This document shows, piece by piece, positions 49,412 to 58,550 of a DNA stretch of 64,000 nucleotides (within the stretch, counting starts at the first letter, position 1; every line of letters starts with the position of its first letter). Position numbers and translations under genes: made by a program. The stretch comes from Clostridia bacterium UC5.1-1E11. Lineage in GTDB: Bacteria; Bacillota; Clostridia; Oscillospirales; Acutalibacteraceae. Under the pieces are notes generated by a model, which searched no databases, was not told the DNA's origin, and was given only the letters and a program-made list of their open reading frames with translations. The stretch is taken from the NCBI GenBank assembly GCA_001305115.1, contig BCAA01000002.1, positions 62,001 through 126,000 on the forward strand, written 5' to 3'.

Positions 49412-50113
49412 ATGTGTACAGGAGAACCGGCCAGTATTATGCTCGGTACGGTGGAGGATCTGCCGCAGATTTATGCGGATATGGAGCAGCAGTTTCCGCC
49501 CGACGAAATGTACAAGTATAAAAACCTGCTTCATCTTCTTCATGGGGATAAATATAAAATCCTGCTGTATAAGCGGGACTCCGATGGCGAACTGCTCGGT
49601 TATGCATTGGTTTATACCGTTGAGAACTGTAATATTCTTTGGTTGGATTACATCGCCATCTTAAAACAGCATCAATCCCACGGATATGGCAATCAGCTGT
49701 TCAACGCCCTATGGCACAAATATTGCGGGCCGTTTGACGGCATTCTTTTCTCTGTGGAGCACGTCTGTAAAGAGAATCCGAGCTTGGCCAAACGTCAAGA
49801 GCGCCGCATCCAGTTTTATGAACATCTGGGTGCATACCGGCTTCACGCAGATTTTCAGCTTCCATGCGAAAATGGCGCCCTTCCGATGTATCTGTATTTT
49901 AAGCCGCGGCGTGGCTTATGCACCATCAGCCGTACCGTACAGATTCAGGCCATCCGCCAGATGTATGAGTATTGTTTTTTCTATCTGCATCATTACAAGG
50001 ATCTTCTCGCCCGTTTTAAGCCGACGATCTTGGACGAACGGCTTCTTCCAGCACGCCGTCCTGTATGGCCACACGCCGCTGCGCCTGCTGCGCAATCCGC
50101 TCGTCGTGTGTAA
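49412..50113 (+). CDS. GNAT-family N-acetyltransferase
   Basis: The core of about 170 residues is a GNAT fold: YKILLYKRDSDGELLGYALVYTVE, then LDYIAILKQHQSHGYGNQLFNAL (acetyl-CoA loop) and RRIQFYEHLGAYRLHADFQLP. The substrate is unknown. ATG 49412 follows GGGAG. The last ~30 codons overlap the convergent ABC gene by 98 bases and turn Arg/Ala-rich (PARRPVWPHAAAPAAQSARRV), so the real end is probably near position 50010 and has been lost through a small indel. Expression may be controlled by the structured leader upstream. Confidence 0.75.
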   Translation: MCTGEPASIMLGTVEDLPQIYADMEQQFPPDEMYKYKNLLHLLHGDKYKILLYKRDSDGELLGYALVYTVENCNILWLDYIAILKQHQSHGYGNQLFNALWHKYCGPFDGILFSVEHVCKENPSLAKRQERRIQFYEHLGAYRLHADFQLPCENGALPMYLYFKPRRGLCTISRTVQIQAIRQMYEYCFFYLHHYKDLLARFKPTILDERLLPARRPVWPHAAAPAAQSARRV

Positions 50114-50710
50114 TCAGCAGGATGGTTCTGCCCTCTTCATGCAATCCATGTAAAATATTCATCACCGCCGTTCCCGATTTGGTATCGAGGTTTCCGGTGG
50201 GTTCGTCCGCCAAATGATGGGTGGCCTTGCCGCAATTGCGCGCGCAATGGCCACCCTTTGTTGTTGTCCGCCGCTCATTTGATTGGGACGGTGACGCATT
50301 CGCTCCGTCAATCCAACCCGGCACAGGGCGTCCTCGGCCAAGGCGCGCCGTTCCTCCCGCGGAATTCCCCGATAGGAAAGCGGCAATTCCACATTTTCCA
50401 GCGCAGTCAATCCTGGGACCAAATTAAATCCTTGAAAAATAAACCCGATCTTTCGGTTACGAATATCGGACAGCTGGTCCTCCGATAGCGCATCGACATT
50501 TTCGCCGTCGAGAATATATTCACCGGAGGTAGGTGTGTCCAAACACCCCAGTACATTCATAAGCGTTGATTTTCCCGAACCGGACCGTCCGACGATAGCG
50601 ACAAATTCACCCTTTCCCACCGTGAGCGAAACACCGTCAAGTGCATGAACTTCATTTTCTCCCTGCCGGTAGATTTTATAAAGGTTGCGTACGATCATAA
50701 TTGGTTTCAT
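50016..50710 (-). pseudogene. ABC transporter ATP-binding protein (MacB/LolD-type), frameshifted, no adjacent permease
   Basis: About 231 residues when joined. The first frame holds Walker A (VGRSGSGKSTLMNVLG), the Q loop (IGFIFQGFNLVPGLT) and the signature MSGGQQQRVAIARA. After 50212-50214 the frame moves one base back to give ADEPTGNLDTKSGTAVM (Walker B) and THDERIAQQAQRR (H loop). One more T restores PPIILADEPTGN. This type usually pairs with a MacB/FtsX-like permease for peptide, lipoprotein or antibiotic export, but no permease lies on either side. Start at ATG 50710 or 50713 after GGGGTGAA. The ATPase call is firm; the partner is unknown. Confidence 0.88.
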
Positions 50711-50768
50711 CATTTCACCCCGCAATATCATACCCCGCAATCTCGCAAAGATACTGACTGCAAAAGCT

Positions 50769-50797
50769 TTTACAAATCTGACGGAATCCGGTATAAT
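50769..50797 (+). promoter_or_regulatory. Promoter of the phosphohexomutase gene
   Basis: TTTACA (50769-50774) and TATAAT (50792-50797) are 17 bases apart. The coding start is about 320 bases downstream. No gene lies in between (50711-51115), and no other clear feature was seen in that leader. Confidence 0.68.
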
Positions 50798-51115
50798 AAA
50801 GGTAGGATCGGCGCCTTTTTCCATGGAAAACCGTCCGAAAGGAAAAGGAATGGTATCTTTTCTTTGCTGCAGAGTACAGTCATCGGCCTCCTTTGGAATG
50901 GCCCATGGAAACTATGTGTGATTTCGTAGGCTCAAAAGGACTTACGGAAGAAACAGACGGATCAGAATTCGGAATCCAAAATCTGTGGCGCGCAGGGAAC
51001 TGGCAAAGCAATGGGAAAAGGCCGCTTTTCAGGCCTTCCAAAGTTTCCCAGTCCCCTTTAAAGGCAGTCTTCCGAGCGCCAGGGATTTTTGACAAAAATA
51101 AAAGGAGAGCGAACC

Positions 51116-52635
51116 ATGCTGAATACCTATTGGAAACAATTTAAGAGTGGCACCGACATTCGCGGAGTGGCCAGTGAAGGCGTTGCCGGACAAGAAATCA
51201 ACCTGACCGATGAGGTGATCGAAAAGATGGCAGCCGGTTATGTCCTGTGGCTGTCCAACGCAGTCAAAAAGGCCCCATCCGCGCTGACCATTGCTGTCGG
51301 ACACGATTCTCGCATCTCCGCGCAGCGCATCCAGGATGCCGTGACGCGCACCCTGGTGGGAGCAGGTGTGCGGGTGTTGGACTGCGGACTGGCTTCCACC
51401 CCCTCCATGTTCATGACAACCATCGATCTGGCATGCGATGGGTCGGTGCAAATCACTGCCAGCCATCATCCATTCAACCGCAATGGCCTCAAGTTTTTTA
51501 CCAGGAACGGCGGTCTTGACGGTTCGGACATCGAACAGATTCTACTTTTTGCACAGGAAGGGCAGACGTTGCCTTCCGGAACGGGGCATGTGGAGACGGT
51601 CCATTATATGGCTGACTATGCAAAGCGTCTGCGTGAAATGATTCAAGAAGGCGTCCATGCGGCCGACTATGAACACCCACTCAAGGGATTTCACATTGTA
51701 GTGGATGCCGGAAATGGCGCTGGCGGATTTTATGCGCGCGATGTGTTGGCGCCGCTCGGTGCAGACATAGAAGGCAGCCAATTTTTGGAGCCGGATGGTA
51801 TGTTTCCAAACCATATTCCGAACCCTGAAAACGAAGAGGCCATGCAATCCATCTGCCAGGCGGTTTTGGATGCAAAGGCAGACTTGGGCGTCATCTTCGA
51901 CACAGACGTAGATCGCGGTGGAGCCGTGGATGCACGTGGGGAGGAAATCAATCGCAACCGCTTGGTAGCGATTGCCTCTGCGATTGCCTTGGAAGGAAAT
52001 CCCGGCGGAACCGTTGTAACGGATTCCATCACCTCCAGCGGCCTAAAAGAATACATTGAACAGACCTTGGGCGGCGTTCATCATCGCTTTAAGCGTGGCT
52101 ATAAAAATGTCATCAATGAAGCGTTACGGCTGAACCAGGAGGGCGTGAACTGTCCGCTGGCGATTGAGACATCCGGTCATGCGGCACTGCGTGAAAACTA
52201 TTTTTGGATGACGGCGCTTATCTGGTGACAAAAATCATCATTCAGATGGCACGGCTTCGCGCGGAAGGTAAGACGCTCGACTCCATGCTGGAATCGCTCA
52301 AGGAGCCGGTGGAGACCGCTGAACTGCGGTTCCCGATCCTCAAGGATGATTTCCGTTCCTATGGGGAGTCTGTTATCGCCGGCGTGAGCGCCTATGCCAA
52401 GACCCACAGCTGGAATGTGGCCCCCGACAACCGTGAGGGTATCCGCGTCTCATTTGGAAAAGGACGTGGGGATGGTTGGTTCCTGTTGCGGCTAAGTGTC
52501 CACGATCCTATTATGCCTTTGAACATCGAGAGCGACACCGCCGGAGGAACACGCCTGATCGCAGAACAGCTTAACGACTTCCTAATGGAATGTCAAGGCT
52601 TGGACCGCAAGGCAATGGACAAATTTTTGGCCTAA
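51116..52635 (+). pseudogene. Phosphoglucomutase/phosphomannomutase, frameshifted
   Basis: A four-domain alpha-D-phosphohexomutase of about 506 residues when joined. It shows GTDIRGVASEG (phosphate entry), QITASHHPFNRNGLKFF with the phosphoserine, GVIFDTDVDRGGAVD (DxDxD Mg site) and AIETSGHAALREN (sugar-binding loop). The frame breaks at the T5 run 52201-52205; a sixth T restores ENYFLDDGAYLVTKII. The C-terminal domain REGIRVSFGKGRGDGWFLLR is complete. It interconverts hexose 1- and 6-phosphates and could feed sugar nucleotides to the polysaccharide cluster. Start ATG 51116 follows AAAGGAGAG. Glucose versus mannose preference is not determinable. Confidence 0.93.
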
Positions 52636-52654
52636 GCGTCAAACAGATAAAAAC

Positions 52655-52788
52655 AAAGAGGGTGCCCAAAAGTCATGAAGTGACGGAAGGAGCCCCTCTT
52701 TTTTTAGAAATGCAGATATTTTTCCAAACAGAAAGAGGATGCCCCTTTCCTATGAATCGAACAATTTGTAGTTTGGGTCACCCTCTTC
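52655..52788. repeat. Inverted-repeat-bounded ~134-bp element, copy B
   Basis: Bounded by AAGAGGGTGCCCAAA (52656-52670) and TTTGGGTCACCCTCTT (52772-52787), which are complementary apart from one base. It shares a 31-base identical core and most of the rest with copy A (46840-46973). The left half folds as AAGAGGG...CCCTCTT followed by TTTTTTT, and so doubles as the terminator of the phosphohexomutase gene. Confidence 0.87.
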
Positions 52789-53567
52789 TATATTGATGAT
52801 CTGACATTGCAGTATGATCTTCCTCGTAAGGAAACCAACCTGTTGCCAAGGCAATTGATCGATCCTGGTGCGAATTCACCCATACCGCATCGTCCAGTTT
52901 TCCACATCTAAAAAGGGATCTGTGGAAACCCTGTACAACTGGGCAAAACCATCATAATTCTATCGGGGAAGCCTCTATATGGTTTTTACGACCACAATGG
53001 CTACTGCTTTACAATGCAATCCCGCTGTACCGGATGATTGTATCATCCGGTTACCTTACGCAAGTCTTTTTAACAGAGTTCAAAATCCTAAATACCTCTA
53101 TACCACTCAAAAAGAATTCCATGGGACTTTCATTCTTTACAGAGAGCGTTTTATTCTTAAATCGATCGTGCTTTGGAAAAATAACGGATAGTCGGAACTG
53201 GGCGGCGATGCATAAAGGCAATCCATAGAACCGCCATCCTCTTGACCTTCTGTTCATACATCTGGGCTATGATACCACCCGCCTTTTGTCTGTCGATCAC
53301 GCGCCCCTTCGGCTGTAGAAAGGGTAGAACTTTATGCAAAAGGGAGTTGGCCCTGCCTATGGAGAAACCTCCTAGAAGAACAAATCGATGGACCGTCTAG
53401 GGACGGGGACAACCATCCATGCATATTCTTTAAGAAAAGGACTTCTGCCAAATCCTCCGACAATCGGTATAAAAAATAGCGCCTCTTCCAGCTGTACATC
53501 TGGGGGAGGCGCTATTTTGCAGGTTGTGATGATAAACGATTCGATCTTCTTATACCTTCACGATTCA
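52789..53567. other. Intergenic region after element copy B
   Basis: About 780 bases without a credible gene; the short frames (for example 52979-53191) lack ribosome sites and motifs. A terminator hairpin lies at 53474-53518. Confidence 0.5.
53474..53518. terminator. Bidirectional terminator downstream of the CofE-like gene
   Basis: AAAATAGCGCCTC and GAGGCGCTATTTT, extended by CCAG/CTGG pairing, form a long stem with A/T-rich sides on both strands. It lies about 50 bases after the minus-strand CofE-like stop. Confidence 0.82.
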
Positions 53568-54326
53568 TCATGCGGTGCGGTACCTAGCCCGTTCCGTCGT
53601 TTTTTCGCACTTCCATTCCAATCGGAGCTTTTCCACGGGACGGATCAACACAAAAGGTGTCTGTTCCCGGAAATTATTAGCGGGGTTATCTCGAACCATT
53701 GCAGTTAATATTTCGTCTGGAATGCGAAGGCCCTCCGACTTTCCCAGAATTTCTACGCCATAATCGTTGGCATCAACAATCATACAGGCGATACCCAACC
53801 GACGGGAAATCTCCGTGCAAACTTCTTCAGAACGCACAGGAAGAAGAATCCCAAATTCACCGTATTCTGGAAAAGCATGACTGTAAAAACCATCCAAGCC
53901 ACTGACCTCCGGGCCTGCAATCTCATAGAAAATGCCGCGCCTGCAAAACAGCTTGCCAATGGCTGCCATCGCAGCTGCATAAAGGATTTTTTTCCTCCCG
54001 CACAGTTGAATGGCAATCTGCATCTTGTATGGATTGTTCACGCCAATGCCCGCTGTACTACGAGAGGCAAACCGCGATAAAAATTTCGCCAACAGGCTAA
54101 CCCGTACATCTTTTTTATAAATCACGCGCTTCTGACAGAGAGAGATAATCTTTTCGCTGATGGAAAGGATATCCCCAGGCCGATAGAGCGGCGCAACATA
54201 GCGCCGCACCAGATCGATGTAATCCTCCCCCACGCCAATCCGATGGGTGTGAATAGCGTGGCGCATATACCAATTTCCTTCCACGTCGATGCAGACCTGC
54301 TTCCCTTCGTTCGCATAAAACTCCAT
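53568..54326 (-). CDS. Coenzyme F420-0:gamma-glutamyl ligase-like (CofE-fold) protein
   Basis: A 252-residue protein resembling the CofE/FbiB ligase fold found also in Clostridia that do not make F420. It opens FYANEGKQVCIDVEGNWYMRH, then THRIGVGEDYIDLVRRYVAP and PGDILSISEKIISLCQKRVI, which matches the GDVxxxSEKxVxxxxGR pattern. GIFYEIAGPEVSGLDGF and ACMIVDANDYGVEILG near residues 150-200 correspond to the nucleotide/metal region. The actual substrate in such organisms is unknown; an amide-forming ligase is a reasonable guess. ATG 54326 with GGAGG upstream is preferred to the longer frame from 54395. Divergent from spoVAC with ~200 bases between. Confidence 0.72.
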   Translation of the reverse strand: MEFYANEGKQVCIDVEGNWYMRHAIHTHRIGVGEDYIDLVRRYVAPLYRPGDILSISEKIISLCQKRVIYKKDVRVSLLAKFLSRFASRSTAGIGVNNPYKMQIAIQLCGRKKILYAAAMAAIGKLFCRRGIFYEIAGPEVSGLDGFYSHAFPEYGEFGILLPVRSEEVCTEISRRLGIACMIVDANDYGVEILGKSEGLRIPDEILTAMVRDNPANNFREQTPFVLIRPVEKLRLEWKCEKTTERARYRTA

Positions 54327-54529
54327 AGGAAATGCCTCCTTCTTTTCCGATGGATGTAGTATACGGCAAAACATACGGGCAGTTGGAAAGGCCATCTTAT
54401 CAAAATCTTTCGATTTCCTTACGAAATAGGGTCATCTTTTGCCTGCCATCCAATCCGGTAAAAATTGTATAAAGCCGGGCGATTCGGCCAAAATAGCAGG
54501 TAGATATGATAAAAAGGATGTGAACGGAT

Positions 54530-54978
54530 TTGGACATTAAAGTCACAAAAACCGAATACCAACAGATGGCTCAAAAGGCCTCTCCAAACTCAAAGGTCTT
54601 GCGCAACTGTGTTGTGGCGTTTTTAATCGGAGGCGCAATCTGTACGCTTGGACAAGCATTGACTACGCTTTTTTGTCGTTTGAACTCCCAGAAAAAACAG
54701 CCAAGGCATTTGTTTCCATCACACTGATCGCTTTGAGCGCCATCCTCACCGGTCTGAAAGTATATGATAAGATCGCCAAGCACGGCGGCGCGGGCACTCT
54801 GGTTCCAATCACTGGATTCGCCAATGCGATTGTTTCCCCTGCAATGGAATTCAAAAGCGAAGGTTATGTCATGGGCATTGGTGCAAAAATGTTTTCCATC
54901 GCAGGGCCTGTACTGGTGTATGGAACGTGTGCCTCCATCATTTACGGGTTGATTATCTTCCTCTTTAAGATGTATTGA
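54530..54978 (+). pseudogene. spoVAC: Stage V sporulation protein AC, frameshifted
   Basis: SpoVAC is a small membrane protein of the forespore channel that moves dipicolinic acid into the spore; it is also linked to mechanosensitive release at germination. The joined length is about 149 residues, as expected. The first frame (TTG 54530) reads TKTEYQQMAQKASPNSKVL then a helix (VVAFLIGGAICTLGQAL). After the T6 run 54669-54674 the frame moves one base back and continues SFELPEKTAKAFVSITLIAL and VPITGFANAIVSPAMEFKSEG, the family core. A seventh T repairs it. spoVAD follows after 14 bases. Confidence 0.93.
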
Positions 54979-54992
54979 AAGGGGGTGCTTCC

Positions 54993-56018
54993 ATGCCGAC
55001 CAGAATTGGAAAGTATACTCTACAGATGGATAAGAGCCCAGGAATTCTCGGTTTTGCCTCTATTGCAGGGAAAAAAGAGAAAGAGGGGCCCCTGGGCGCC
55101 TTTTTTGACGTCAGCCATACGGACAACACCTTGGGAGATGTAAGCTGGGAAAAGGCAGAAAGCCAGCTTCAAACCGAAGCGGTGGAAACCGCACTCAAAA
55201 AAGCCGCTTTAGAGGGGAAAGATGTGGACTACATCCTTGCAGGCGACCTATTAAACCAATGTATTTCCTCTACCTTTGGCCTGCGCAGCCTGGGGATTCC
55301 CTTCTTGGGACAATATGGCGCATGCTCTACAATGGCCCAAACGCTGGGGCTCGCATCGCTGTTTGTCGAAACAGGAATTGCACGGCGTGCTGTCGCTGTT
55401 ACGTCCTCCCACTTCTGTTCTGCGGAACGGCAGTTCCGCTTCCCTCTAGAATACGGCGGCCAACGCACCCCGACCGCCCAGTGGACCGCTACGGCGGCGG
55501 GTTCCGTTGTAGTGGGGGCCCACGGCCGTGGAGAAGTCAAGGTTAACGCGGTGACCTTTGGGCGCATCGCTGATCTGGGCATTAAGGATGCCAACAACAT
55601 GGGGGCTGCAATGGCCCCCGCTGCTGCACAAACTTTGCACGACTATTTGACCGACACCGGCACCTCTCCCTCGGACTACGATCTGATACTGACTGGAGAT
55701 CTTGGTGCCGTGGGGTGTGAGTTGATGGACGAAATTTTGGAAAAGGACGGCATCGACATCCGCGAAATACACAATGATTGCGGCCTGATGATCTATGAAC
55801 GTCAAGCGCAAGACGTCCACGCCGGTGGTTCCGGATGTGGATGTTCCGCGGCGGTCCTGTGCTCGATTATTTTACAACAGCTTTCCTCTGGGGAACTCAA
55901 GAAGGTACTATTTCTTGGCACCGGCGCTCTGATGTCCACCACATCCTCACAACAGGGTGAAAGTATTCCCGGCATTGCCCATCTGGTGTTTCTGGAATCT
56001 CAGGTAAAAGCAGACTAA
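54993..56018 (+). CDS. spoVAD: Stage V sporulation protein AD
   Basis: An intact 341-residue SpoVAD with the thiolase-like fold, a soluble DPA-binding partner of the SpoVA channel in sporulating cells. Typical segments are GPLGAFFDVSHTDNTLGDVSWEKAE, DYILAGDLLNQCISS, GQYGACSTMAQTL (position of the thiolase cysteine), AVAVTSSHFCSAERQFRFPLEYGGQRTPTAQWT and the C-terminal VLFLGTGALMS. ATG 54993 is preferred over ATG 54975 because it has AAAGGGGGTG just upstream. A terminator follows at once, so spoVAE, which usually completes the triplet, is absent here. Confidence 0.97.
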   Translation: MPTRIGKYTLQMDKSPGILGFASIAGKKEKEGPLGAFFDVSHTDNTLGDVSWEKAESQLQTEAVETALKKAALEGKDVDYILAGDLLNQCISSTFGLRSLGIPFLGQYGACSTMAQTLGLASLFVETGIARRAVAVTSSHFCSAERQFRFPLEYGGQRTPTAQWTATAAGSVVVGAHGRGEVKVNAVTFGRIADLGIKDANNMGAAMAPAAAQTLHDYLTDTGTSPSDYDLILTGDLGAVGCELMDEILEKDGIDIREIHNDCGLMIYERQAQDVHAGGSGCGCSAAVLCSIILQQLSSGELKKVLFLGTGALMSTTSSQQGESIPGIAHLVFLESQVKAD

Positions 56019-56040
56019 TTTGTTTATTTCCTTCATTCCG

Positions 56041-56097
56041 AAAGAGAGGGTATCCCTTCCAGGCATTTCATGCCTTTTGGGATACCCTCTCTTTTGT
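56041..56097 (+). terminator. Terminator after spoVAD
   Basis: AAAGAGAGGGTATCCC and GGGATACCCTCTCTTT form a perfect stem, with CCAGGCAT/ATGCCTT pairing inside the loop, followed by TGTTTG. It starts about 20 bases after the spoVAD stop. Confidence 0.85.
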
Positions 56098-56122
56098 TTG
56101 AAACCATTGTGCGCCAGAAACC

Positions 56123-56203
56123 GCCGCCCGCCAAACGCATCTCCTATGCGTTTTCGCCGGAGACCCCTCTCCGGCCCGGGCGCATTTGCGCCCGGCGGGC
56201 GGC
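56123..56203. repeat. Cloverleaf-forming palindromic element 1
   Basis: A perfect 10-bp outer stem (56123-56132 with 56194-56203) encloses three perfect hairpins. They are AAACGCAT/ATGCGTTT (56133-56140, 56146-56153), GCCGGAGA/TCTCCGGC (56156-56163, 56168-56175) and GGGCGCA/TGCGCCC (56178-56184, 56187-56193). Almost every base is paired. It lies 3 bases beyond the stop of the serine hydrolase gene and after the spoVAD terminator. There is no T tract. The same layout recurs at 62412-62491. Confidence 0.88.
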
Positions 56204-56206
56204 TGC

Positions 56207-58022
56207 CTATGGCTTCACTAAGGTGGCCTTCACCCTCGGCCGTGATACTTGCGCAACGCGTTCATCCAAGCGCTGCTGTCCCACCGTATCCATAAAAAGC
56301 TTGTTCAAGCTGTTTTGATTTTCCCTGCCGCCCACCAGGGAGAACAATACCTCGAGCGACGCCTCCACACTTGGCAATTCGTCAAAACGAATCAGCATCT
56401 TCTCCGGGCTATACAGAATAAACTTGAGAACCCGGACGCTCGGCGTCTCTGTAAAACAGACAAATACTTTCAAAACCGGCCGGTCATCCTCATCCGTCGT
56501 CAAGCGGGCTGTGCTGCCGATGGCATACACCTCCCCATTGAGCGTGATGCATCCTTTGCGCGGGATTCCATCCATGCCCGCCACAATGAGATTTGTCTCC
56601 GCGCCATCCTCTACGATCAGGCGGCATTCTCCCGGTGAAAATTCCATACCAATCCTGGAAATGTTTGCTCCAAAATTGTTGGTCGTCCCCTGCAAGATCA
56701 GCGGCATCAAAGCCGCAGAACTATTCTCCAGCTGATACTGACAGCCGTTCCATTTGCGCAGTTCCGGAGGAACCGTAGGAACCTCCTGCTTTTCCGGAAA
56801 CACACGCCTCCACATACGTGTCAAGGTGGATACGTGTTTCGGCTTTGGAGCCGTTTCCCGGATCGCATACAAATTTCCCAGTGCGCTGCGCAAAGAACGC
56901 AGCGCGCGGATGTCGTTGGGCAACGGACCATCCGAAAGTTCTTTCGCTCCATCGCCAAAATATTTCTCCACAATGTGGCATGTCTCGTCTGCAAAAAGGC
57001 TTGGGCTTCCGCTGGTGAGAGCCAACACCATATCCCGTTCCGGCAAAACAATCACATATTGCCCCAACATCCCGTTGAACTGATAGGCGCCTTTTGCCCC
57101 AAACTCCAAATTTGGTAACCATAGCCGGTGGAATAATCCCCTTCCCGGGTGGGGGTATCCATCTTGGTAGATTCGGCAATCCAGCTTTCTGGCAGAAGTT
57201 GCTTTTCAGCACCATCCACTGTCCAACGGCCGCGCTGCAAATAGAGCTGTCCCAGTTTTGCCATATCCACAATCCGCAGCCAGAGTCCCCAACCACCTTT
57301 TTCAATTCCCAAGGGGCATACGTCCCAACTTACATGGTGAATCCCCAATGGATCGAACAGGCGCGGCGTCAGATATTCCACCAATCCCATGCCCGTCTTC
57401 CTGTAAAGAATGGCACTGAGCAGGTACGTATTCAAACTGTTATAACTGAATTCCGTTCCTGGCTCAAAGGAACAGTCCGACTGTAGAATTGCACGAACCC
57501 AGTCCTTTTCCACTGCAGAGTTCACTTCATTGAATTTTAGGCCCGAGGTCATGTTCAGCAGGTGGCGTATGGTAATACCGCTGATCCGTGCACTGCGAAA
57601 CAGTACATTTTTATCCGGGAAGAAACTCGCTGCTGGATCGTCCAAGCTCAAAAGTCCCTCTTGCACGGCAAACCCCACCGCCATACTCACCACACTTTTG
57701 GAGAGGGAAAACATCATATGAGGATAACTGCCGGAATACGGCTTCCAGCTTCCCTCTGCGATGATTTTCCCGTGACGGAGTACCATCGCACTGTGCACAT
57801 GAATGGACGGACAGGCATCCAACTCCTCAAAAAACGCTGTATCTGGCCGCTTGGAATACCCTCGCGCTCCGGGATGGAACGCAAAAGTCCGCCCGAATCG
57901 GCGTTTGGAATGTTCTTGTGCTTCTGCGGCACAAACGGATAGGGGTTGATGTGCTGCATATCGCCGCGGAACAGCTTCATCAACAAGTCCACAACCTTCA
58001 TCTGGGAACGCAAATCCATCAT
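56207..58022 (-). pseudogene. Serine hydrolase of the beta-lactamase (class C/AmpC) fold, two frameshifts
   Basis: About 605 residues after joining three frames. The N-terminal part (from ATG 58022) moves one base at about 57847-57855 and again at 57105-57106. The hydrolase domain has HMMFSLSKSVVSMAVGFAV with the SxxK nucleophile, NMTSGLKFNEV, and EFSYNSLNTYLLSAIL with the Tyr of the YxN-type motif. The ~280-residue C-terminal part (GKWNGCQYQLENSS-like and GMEFSPGECRLIVEDG) is a separate, probably beta-rich domain. No signal peptide is visible, so it may act in the cytosol as an esterase or peptidase rather than a beta-lactamase. It overlaps or abuts the next upstream gene. Confidence 0.82.
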
Positions 58023-58028
58023 CGACCA

Positions 58029-58508
58029 TCACCTCGAAAAGAAGGGCTCGATCAACGCCTCGTAGTCAACTTCCTTTGGAGGAGGCACTGGTGTGAGCCC
58101 AAATTTCTCTGCCAGGCGCCTCTGGGTGCCGGGCAGTTGAATCCGCAGCTCTTCCGGCAGGTCTGGCAGCAAAACGATCGCTTGGGTCCGGCTTTCCAGC
58201 AGATATCCACATGCATCAAAGCCAGTCAGGCGGCGTACATGTTCGGGCTCTCCGTGTTCATCCAAAGGGACGTGCAAAGCACGGAATACAGGCTCTGCAC
58301 AGAGCAACCGACCGCCTTCCACTGCGCTTACCAAATAGAGCAACGGATATTTCTTTAAAAAGGAAGCCAACGCGCGGCACAACCCCTCATACCGTGCACT
58401 TGCGTTGACACCCTGCACTGTAACCCGCAGATTTGCTGCCGCTTTACGCACCTCCAGTTCACACAGAGAGGTGCGGTGCGCTTGAAAAAACAACAGCCCA
58501 GCATCCAT
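58029..58508 (-). CDS. Unrecognised 159-residue protein in the cinA operon
   Basis: A soluble protein that I cannot assign. It opens DAGLLFFQAHRTSLCELEVRKAAANLRVTVQGVNASARYEG, then FLKKYPLLYLVSAVEGGRLLCAEPVFRALHVPLD, and ends with KFGLTPVPPPKEVDYEALIEPFF. Alternating hydrophobic strands suggest a compact alpha/beta domain. ATG 58508 has GGAGGGAAG upstream. It lies 42 bases after cinA and its stop is 6 bases before the serine hydrolase start, so the three genes are probably co-transcribed. Intact; function unknown. Confidence 0.65.
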   Translation of the reverse strand: MDAGLLFFQAHRTSLCELEVRKAAANLRVTVQGVNASARYEGLCRALASFLKKYPLLYLVSAVEGGRLLCAEPVFRALHVPLDEHGEPEHVRRLTGFDACGYLLESRTQAIVLLPDLPEELRIQLPGTQRRLAEKFGLTPVPPPKEVDYEALIEPFFSR

Positions 58509-58550
58509 ATCTTCTTCCCTCCATTTCTTTGAAACAAGTTGGAACGCGGC

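Noticed and set aside
46981-53010. 16-base identity (CTACTGCTTTACAATG, opposite strands) between the two large intergenic regions
   Set aside because: A match of this length between two places in 64 kb is near chance expectation and is not flanked by further similarity.
56041-56203. Cloverleaf element 1 as just a second terminator of spoVAD
   Set aside because: A separate strong terminator already lies at 56041-56097 and the cloverleaf has no T tract on either strand.
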